In this document: piece by piece, positions 58,809 to 64,000 of the stretch
How the letters are laid out: each line of letters starts with the position of its first letter
Numbering within the stretch: the stretch's first letter is position 1
Source of the DNA: Salipaludibacillus sp047795645
Lineage (GTDB): Bacteria > Bacillota > Bacilli > Bacillales > Salisediminibacteriaceae
Length of the DNA stretch: 64,000 nt
Reading direction: 5' to 3'
Assembly: GCF_047795645.1 (NCBI RefSeq)
Contig: NZ_CP181045.1
Coordinates: 2,542,001 to 2,606,000 of the forward strand
Program-made: the position numbers and the translations under genes
Notes under the pieces: generated by a model
The model's input: the letters and a program-made list of their open reading frames with translations, nothing else
The model's database searches: none
What the model was told of the DNA's origin: nothing

Positions 58809-59690
58809 CTATATACTTTCACACATGTTTTTAATGGAAGGAAGAGGGTCTACATCAAAATAATCAGCAAAGTCCCAATCATAAAACAATACCCGTCTTT
58901 GTTTTTCTTCATTAAATAATAAAGATGATTTACTTCCAACATAGGAATAATCGATTTTCTTTGAAATAACGCCCCATTGATCCTGCTGATTAATCTTCAT
59001 CCCAAATTCATTTTCAATAACACTTGAATAAAATAAAATTGGAACCGAACTAGCCTCCCCAAAGTTAACATCAACAGATGGAATTAAACAGATAGATCGC
59101 GCAGTCTGAATCGCGCATTCAGTTAGTCTACTGTTTAATGCAAGCAAATGATAACTTTGACTTGAACACCTAATATTCTTATATAATTTTATTATCATCT
59201 CTTCATTCAAACCAGATACTCTAGATACACGATCTGCAGAATAATGTCTTAACGATTGTTTGAAGGCAATAAAAGTTTGATCCGTACTTTCAATAAAGAA
59301 AGGCATATATCTTTCTACATTCAATATAGAATTCAAATACCCTAACGCCAAACATCCTTCTGTTTCTTCATTAATACAATATTCATTCACTCCGCTCATT
59401 CCAATTATTTCACTAGTGCTGTTTATAATATGAACATTCCTTTTATCATTCTTCCACTCAGCAATGTTTCTCATTTTTGAAGTTATCGCACTTCTATCAC
59501 TCACCCAGATAAAAATGGCATCTGATTCGGCTAATGGTAGAGCATTTACTCGGTCTGGATAAATAAAATGAATAATTTCTTCTATATATATTGATGAGGG
59601 GTCGTTCTTTTGTTCTTTAGTATTGTCAATCATGATTGATTGACTTAGCATTTTTTCAATTAAATAGTTCTCTTTCTTTGCACTAATCAT
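58809..59690 (-). CDS. Stand-alone molybdopterin oxidoreductase-like domain protein
   Basis: A 293-residue protein resembling only the middle of bis-MGD oxidoreductases. The comparable blocks are LPLAESDAIFIWVSDRSAI (usually ADxILLxGxNPAE), the following VHIINSTSE (usually LIVVDPRRTE), GYLNSILNVERYMPFFIEST, and TFIAFKQSLRHYSADRVSRV with SGLNEEMIIKLY (usually FEEFKESLKEYTPE..AEITGVP.EDI). The N-terminal [4Fe-4S] cysteines, the metal-ligand residue region and the C-terminal MGD domain are missing. It is intact as a gene: AAAGGAG lies 6 nt before the ATG and a terminator follows. It may be a repurposed or decaying paralogue. The assignment rests on motif resemblance only. Confidence 0.55.
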   Translation of the reverse strand: MISAKKENYLIEKMLSQSIMIDNTKEQKNDPSSIYIEEIIHFIYPDRVNALPLAESDAIFIWVSDRSAITSKMRNIAEWKNDKRNVHIINSTSEIIGMSGVNEYCINEETEGCLALGYLNSILNVERYMPFFIESTDQTFIAFKQSLRHYSADRVSRVSGLNEEMIIKLYKNIRCSSQSYHLLALNSRLTECAIQTARSICLIPSVDVNFGEASSVPILFYSSVIENEFGMKINQQDQWGVISKKIDYSYVGSKSSLLFNEEKQRRVLFYDWDFADYFDVDPLPSIKNMCESI

Positions 59691-59905
59691 CGCAAACTCC
59701 TTTCATTTATACTTTGTTTACACATTCACATAAATATCGTCCAAATGAATCTCTATTCATATCACCTATCGTATCATGCGATTAGCTCAGTTATTATCAA
59801 AACTAATGAACGGTCTGTGAATTCTTATTATCGATGATCAGATGATGACACTAGAGTGTTAACCCCTCAAAGAAAACAAAGTTATCCCAATCTACATTAA
59901 TCAAG

Positions 59906-59934
59906 TTGACAATACCTATTCTTGCTTTTATGAT
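59906..59934 (+). promoter_or_regulatory. Sigma-A promoter of bioY
   Basis: TTGACA (59906-59911), 17-nt spacer, TATGAT (59929-59934), directly followed by the BirA operator. Confidence 0.85.
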
Positions 59935-59967
59935 ATTGTTAACTATTATTAAATTTAAGTTAACATT
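59935..59967. promoter_or_regulatory. BirA (biotin repressor) operator
   Basis: ATTGTTAACT and AGTTAACATT arms separated by 13 nt form the typical BirA palindrome. It covers the start region immediately after the -10 box of the bioY promoter. Confidence 0.8.
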
Positions 59968-59986
59968 ATTAGAAAGGGCTATATTT

Positions 59987-60586
59987 ATGCAAAACTCTAA
60001 TCATTTTAAGATAACAGACCTTACTAAAGGTGCAATGTTTATTGCACTTATGGCTATTGGTGCCAATCTGACTGCTTTTATTACGATCGGTGTCGTCCCA
60101 TTAACTTTTCAGACAGTGATCGCCATTTTAGCTGGTATATTATTAGGTAGAAAGCTAGCAGCATTTTCAATGATTGGTTATATATTAATTGGGCTAATTG
60201 GAGTACCTGTGTTTGCAGGCTTTCTTGGAGGCTTGCACAGAATTGCATCACCTAATTTTGGATTCTCGATATCTTTCATAATACTCGCTTATGTCGTAGG
60301 TGCAATCGTTGAGAAAAGCAAAAAGGAAAATGTATTCACTTATTACAAAGCTAGTTATATTGGTCTTTTAATTAATTATTTCATCGGAGTTCCATATTTA
60401 TATCTTCATAGTTCAATTTTACTCGGATTCAACAGTGTCTCATTTTCAGCCATTACACTTGGGATGGGCCCCTTTTTCCTAAAAGATTTCGTCCTTGCAA
60501 CGTTAGCCGCTATCTTAGCACCTTTAGTTATAAGAGCTATTTTTCGAACACCACATCCACAACAAAATTTCGTAGAAAAACCTTAA
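59987..60586 (+). CDS. bioY: Biotin transporter BioY
   Basis: A 199-residue membrane S component for biotin uptake, working alone or with a shared ECF module. About six hydrophobic helices are present with the family markers GAMFIALMAIGANLTAF near the start, GVVPLTFQTVIAILAGILLG, and GVPVFAGFLGGLHRIASPNFG. The ATG at 59987 is chosen because AGAAAGGG lies 8 nt upstream. A consensus promoter and BirA operator precede it, so expression should fall when biotin is plentiful. B. subtilis also places a bioY-type gene (yuiG) next to yuiF. Confidence 0.93.
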   Translation: MQNSNHFKITDLTKGAMFIALMAIGANLTAFITIGVVPLTFQTVIAILAGILLGRKLAAFSMIGYILIGLIGVPVFAGFLGGLHRIASPNFGFSISFIILAYVVGAIVEKSKKENVFTYYKASYIGLLINYFIGVPYLYLHSSILLGFNSVSFSAITLGMGPFFLKDFVLATLAAILAPLVIRAIFRTPHPQQNFVEKP

Positions 60587-60945
60587 ATCATCATTCGAGA
60601 AAGAAACTTCTACATATGAAGTGTACCGATGGAAGAATGATTAGCTACCATTAGAACACTATCTCAGAGAATATAAACTAAATGCAGAGTTAGCTCTCCC
60701 CATTTAACTTAACTTCATTTTCGGCAAAAACACCAATAATAAGTGATATCATATAAAATGATACTCTACCCATTGTTGGTATTTTTTATTTCTATTCTAA
60801 AACAAGCAAATAGAGCGGTCTACTGTTCACGCAAAAGAATCCACAATCTCATCATGGTTATCTAGACATTTCTTCAAAACACTTAGTCGGAGCAAAAACA
60901 ACTATTAACTGAGACAATATTATCAATCAGTTATTGAAGCTATTA
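60587..60945. other. Intergenic DNA with weak terminator
   Basis: No gene is seen. An imperfect hairpin at about 60728-60785 (ACACCAATAA against TTGTTGGTAT) followed by TTTTTTATTT could terminate bioY. Confidence 0.5.
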
Positions 60946-61608
60946 CTAGCCATTCTTAGTCTCAATTCGATATTCTTTCATCTTCCATTCATTTTCTTCC
61001 TCTATAAATGTCATTTTGAAGGAAATCTTTTCAGATGGCGGATAACCTCTTTCTGAAAAGTGCTGACTACTATAATACTGATCCCCTTCATAAAATTGCA
61101 CACTATAATCATTAACGTGAAGTACCAACTGATCTCCAACTTCGCTTAGTTTAAGTTCGTTTTTAGGAATAAGTTTTAATCCTGGATTTAATAAAGAGTC
61201 AGAGATAAAACTGTAATAACTTACCTTCTTACAATTTTGGGTTTCTTTCCTATTTTGTCTTGCTGCTTTAATATATTGTTGAATATCTTCTCCGTATATC
61301 AATTCCTCTTCCGTTGATTGATATAAAGCATCAATTACTTTTTCGGAGGCTGATTCAAGTAAGTATGGTTTCAGGAATTCTTCTACATCTGCTTTATTTG
61401 AAAAATATTGATTGTAATACATACCATCCAGCTCATCATGAAAACCGTATAATTTCTCAACTGCATCGATTGAAAAATAAAACTGGCTTTTTACAGCCCT
61501 CTCATCAAATGAAGTATTATGTATTATTGTAAACGTCAGAAGAATCATTAGAAAAGTGATAAAAGCTAATCTACTTATCGCAGTTTTTCTCATTTGTCTC
61601 ATTTGCAC
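60946..61608 (-). CDS. Unknown membrane-anchored protein
   Basis: A 220-residue protein with a basic N-terminus and one hydrophobic segment (about 12-29, RLAFITFLMILLTFTIIH). The remaining 190 residues would face outward and end in beta-type segments (QLVLHVNDYSVQFYEGDQYY, SFKMTFIEEENEWKMKEYRI). It looks like a Bacillus secreted or anchored domain with a lipocalin- or NTF2-like sheet, but I recognise no named family with confidence. It lies between bioY and yuiF without operon partners. Confidence 0.65.
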   Translation of the reverse strand: MQMRQMRKTAISRLAFITFLMILLTFTIIHNTSFDERAVKSQFYFSIDAVEKLYGFHDELDGMYYNQYFSNKADVEEFLKPYLLESASEKVIDALYQSTEEELIYGEDIQQYIKAARQNRKETQNCKKVSYYSFISDSLLNPGLKLIPKNELKLSEVGDQLVLHVNDYSVQFYEGDQYYSSQHFSERGYPPSEKISFKMTFIEEENEWKMKEYRIETKNG

Positions 61609-61736
61609 CCTTTCGAAAAATAGATATCCTATTATTATTAGACGATAGAAAAAGTGATCTGTTTCATCATTTAATAAATTTGATACAACAAATGGGATTA
61701 AAACGCTCTACTCCTCTACTAACCCTATTATTTTGA

Positions 61737-61772
61737 ACAAAAAAAGAGACCAATGAATCGGCCTCTTTTTGA
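61737..61772 (-). terminator. Probable terminator after yuiF
   Basis: An imperfect hairpin (AAAAAGAGGCC against GGTCTCTTTTT on the minus strand) ends in a U-rich tail just after the yuiF stop. Confidence 0.65.
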
Positions 61773-61774
61773 TC

Positions 61775-63118
61775 TTATAGTATAACCGCCGCAATCCAAC
61801 CAAATATCAACAACGGGATATTAAAGTGTAAAAATGTCGGGATGCATGTATCCCAAATATGATGATGTTGTCCATCAGCATTTAATCCAGCTGTCGGACC
61901 CAAAGTGCTATCTGATGCAGGTGAACCAGCATCCCCTAAAGCTCCAGCAGTACCTATTAGTGCAATCGTTGCCATCGGCGAGAAGCCAATCGCTGCAGCT
62001 AAAGGTACAAAAATCGCAGCAATAATAGGGATTGTTGCAAATGATGAGCCGATCCCCATTGTGATAAACAGCCCAATAATGAGCATGATTATCGCGGCTA
62101 ATGCTTGATTATTACCGATCCAACCTGATGTTGAATCAACTAAAAGATCAACATGCCCTGTTTCTCTAATCACTTCAGCAAAACCACCTGCTGTAATCAT
62201 AACAAATCCGATAAAAGCAAGCATTTTCATTCCACTCGTCATTAACTCATCTGATTGATTTAAACTGAATTTCTTAGTTAGATGAAGGTATCCGAAATAA
62301 ATATATAAAATAATTAATCCGGTAAGTGCTCCGAAAATCATCGAGTCTGTTTGAATCTGAAAAACAAATACAGTTATAATTGCCAAAAGCGCAACAGCAA
62401 TTCCCGGAAATGAATAATTATATGATGGCGTTTCTTGATTTGTTGCTAACTCTTTTTGTTGATAGTTTCGATTTTTACGATAAGTGAAGAAAATTGCAAA
62501 CAGCAGACCTATTACCATTCCTAACACTGGTAACAGCATGGCTGAAGGAACCATTGCCATCGTCACTTCCATACCACTTTCTTGCATATTCGTAACAACA
62601 ATATCATGAAAAATAAGTCCGAAACCTGCTGGAATTAAAATGTAGGGTGCTTTTAACCCGAACGTTAAAGCTATCGCTACTGCTCTACGATCAAGTGCCA
62701 GCTCATTAAACACTTTTAAAAGTGGCGGGATTAAAATTGGTATGAAGGCAATATGAACCGGTACTATATTTTGTGAAAAACATGCGATCGTAGTAATAAC
62801 AAAAAGTAAAAGAACTTTTGTCATTGTTTTTAAACGAGTGTCGCCTTCTCTACCGACAATTAGTATTGCTCCTTTTACCATTAAATTAGGAAGCCCAGTA
62901 AAGCTTATACCTACGGCAAATGCACCTAACATTCCATAACTTAGAGCAACACTGGCATTTGCCCCTAATCCACTTGTAAATATTTCAATTGTTTCAACAA
63001 TCGATAAACCAGCCGTTAATCCACCGACGATAGCACCTGCAATTAATGCGATAACTACATGAATTCTCATTAAACTAAGAACGATCATAACGAGTACAGC
63101 TATAACAACAGCATTCAT
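61775..63118 (-). CDS. yuiF: Na+/H+ antiporter family protein (YuiF-like)
   Basis: A 447-residue transporter with about eleven hydrophobic helices (VVIAVLVMIVLSLMRIHVVI at the start, ALIGTAGALGDAGSPASDST near the C-terminus). The polar GTAGALGDAGSPASD loop is characteristic of the NhaC/YuiF group. It is expected to exchange cytoplasmic Na+ for H+ or carry an organic anion; direction and ion are not provable here. It fits an alkaliphilic or halotolerant host. SD GGAGGGGG lies about 9 nt upstream. Confidence 0.88.
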   Translation of the reverse strand: MNAVVIAVLVMIVLSLMRIHVVIALIAGAIVGGLTAGLSIVETIEIFTSGLGANASVALSYGMLGAFAVGISFTGLPNLMVKGAILIVGREGDTRLKTMTKVLLLFVITTIACFSQNIVPVHIAFIPILIPPLLKVFNELALDRRAVAIALTFGLKAPYILIPAGFGLIFHDIVVTNMQESGMEVTMAMVPSAMLLPVLGMVIGLLFAIFFTYRKNRNYQQKELATNQETPSYNYSFPGIAVALLAIITVFVFQIQTDSMIFGALTGLIILYIYFGYLHLTKKFSLNQSDELMTSGMKMLAFIGFVMITAGGFAEVIRETGHVDLLVDSTSGWIGNNQALAAIIMLIIGLFITMGIGSSFATIPIIAAIFVPLAAAIGFSPMATIALIGTAGALGDAGSPASDSTLGPTAGLNADGQHHHIWDTCIPTFLHFNIPLLIFGWIAAVIL

Positions 63119-63302
63119 TTTTTTAAATCCCCCTCCATTACTTTATCCTGCTAAATTGATAACGTATGAAAACCTTACTTAATTTATCATTTTATAAATT
63201 CGCAGTCAATCCTTTTAGATAAAATTAAAAAAGCATTTTGGCAGGCATATACAATTTAGCCACAAATGATGGGCGCTCAGTTTTCGAAATATTACATACA
63301 AA

Positions 63303-63333
63303 AAAAGCCAGGAGCGCGAGGCTCCTGACTTTT
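63303..63333 (-). terminator. Terminator after the TRAP binding protein gene
   Basis: A CAGGAGC/GCTCCTG stem with flanking A and T tracts (one internal mismatch) lies 25 nt after the stop codon. Confidence 0.8.
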
Positions 63334-63357
63334 TAAATCGATCACATAATTCTGATA

Positions 63358-64000
63358 TTATTGTGCTGCTTCAATTTCTTCTAAAAGCTTATCAAGAATT
63401 TGTCCTGCATCTTCTCCGTTATTGTCACGGAAGAAGTCACGAACTGGTAAAGCTAACTCACGGAATGCCTCACGTTCTTCTTCAGAAAGGTGATAAACTT
63501 CCGTTGGGTTTTCAGTGTCTTCGTCGATAACAGTTAGAAATTCTTCATTTAATTCATCTTGAAGATCATAACCAACTTGACGCATTTCTTCTACTGTTTC
63601 ATCAATCAACGCTTGAACATTTTCTGGAAGTCCATTATAAAAATCAGTATTTACAACTGTCATCGCAACGTAGTTGTTGTGATTAGAAACAGTCATGTGC
63701 TCTTGTACTTCATGGAAACCAGCATTTTCAATAAAGAAAATCGGGTTTTCTTGTCCGTTAACAACACCTTGGTCTAAACCTGTGTATAACTCGCCCCAAT
63801 CCATTGCTGTTGGCTCTGCACCATAAGCTTCATAAGAGTTGTTAATTAATGGTGAGTTTTGTACTCGAATTTGGAAACCATCAAAATCATCTGGTGTACG
63901 CAGTTCTTGATTACCCGTCCACTGCATAGCACCTTCTGTCCAATAAGCTAACGGTGACATGCCGTGTTCTTCATATTTCTCACGAAGATCAACATTTAAT
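63358..64000 (-). CDS. TRAP transporter substrate-binding protein DctP, 5' end outside window
   Basis: The frame runs off the right edge, so about the first third of the protein is absent; 214 residues are visible. Family motifs for TRAP binding proteins are present: RTPDDFDGFQIRVQNSPLIN with the carboxylate-binding Arg, AEPTAMDWGELYTGLDQGVV, NGQENPI, and ENVQALIDETVEEMRQVGYD. It captures a dicarboxylate or similar organic acid for a Na+-driven importer. Its membrane partners are not visible downstream, so they may be upstream, outside the window. Acidic surface is marked. Confidence 0.92.
   Translation of the reverse strand, partial: LNVDLREKYEEHGMSPLAYWTEGAMQWTGNQELRTPDDFDGFQIRVQNSPLINNSYEAYGAEPTAMDWGELYTGLDQGVVNGQENPIFFIENAGFHEVQEHMTVSNHNNYVAMTVVNTDFYNGLPENVQALIDETVEEMRQVGYDLQDELNEEFLTVIDEDTENPTEVYHLSEEEREAFRELALPVRDFFRDNNGEDAGQILDKLLEEIEAAQ

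Overview
The window comes from a low-GC Bacillota chromosome, most likely an alkaliphilic or halotolerant member of the Bacillaceae. The gene set and order around 31-40 kb (yugN, a YugO-type K+ channel, pgi, yugJ/K, yuzA, yugI, alaT, alaR) match the Bacillus subtilis yug region. The right end carries a bioY gene and a YuiF-type Na+/H+ antiporter, again as in Bacillus. TRAP transporter, gapN and FixABCX genes are accessory to that core. Genus and species cannot be fixed from the sequence alone.

Layout. (1) 1-1325: 3' truncated view of an IS1182-like transposase, followed by about 0.8 kb of non-coding or decayed DNA. (2) 2151-13083, minus strand: one seven-gene operon (two ABC permeases, a lipoprotein sugar-binding protein, YesM/YesN two-component system, GH2 beta-glucuronidase, GH3 beta-glucosidase) with a DUF624/YesL gene divergent from it. 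(3) 14641-25331, minus strand: a fructan or sucrose locus (YesL, LacI regulator, two ABC permeases, binding protein, intracellular GH32 sucrase, PfkB fructokinase, and a second GH32 with an N-terminal LamG domain). A strong sigma-A promoter overlapped by two 20-bp operator copies, with a third copy upstream of the regulator gene, indicates LacI-type control; a cre-like site adds probable catabolite repression. Neither ABC importer has its own ATPase, so a shared MsmX-type ATPase elsewhere is implied. (4) 25.5-31.4 kb: a membrane protein with a degenerate J-like domain, an L,D-transpeptidase, a spore-coat-type transglutaminase, an unknown membrane-anchored protein, an integrase remnant and a solitary tRNA-Ala(GGC). 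(5) 31.5-40.6 kb: the yug-type core block, with a striking 51-bp tandem repeat array next to alaT. (6) 41.0-44.5 kb: a fixABCX electron-transfer operon. (7) 46.1-48.6 kb: a translationally coupled regulator / YxlE / ABC ATPase / ABC permease operon preceded by a long palindrome over its promoter; then a lipoprotein and gapN. (8) 51.5-58.5 kb, minus strand: a complete rrn operon (16S-23S-5S) followed by 15 tRNA genes, with RNase III processing stems, three candidate promoters and a terminator. (9) 58.8-64 kb: a stand-alone fragment-like molybdopterin-oxidoreductase homologue, bioY behind a BirA operator, an unknown anchored protein, YuiF, and the 3' part of a TRAP binding protein.

How it works together: the two sugar loci import plant-type oligosaccharides intact and hydrolyse them in the cytoplasm (glucuronides and beta-glucosides in one, fructosides in the other), feeding glycolysis where pgi and gapN act. 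The most unusual items are the LamG-GH32 protein with Glu at the nucleophile position, the orphan molybdopterin-like protein, the FixABCX operon in a Bacillus-like background, and several structured intergenic repeats.
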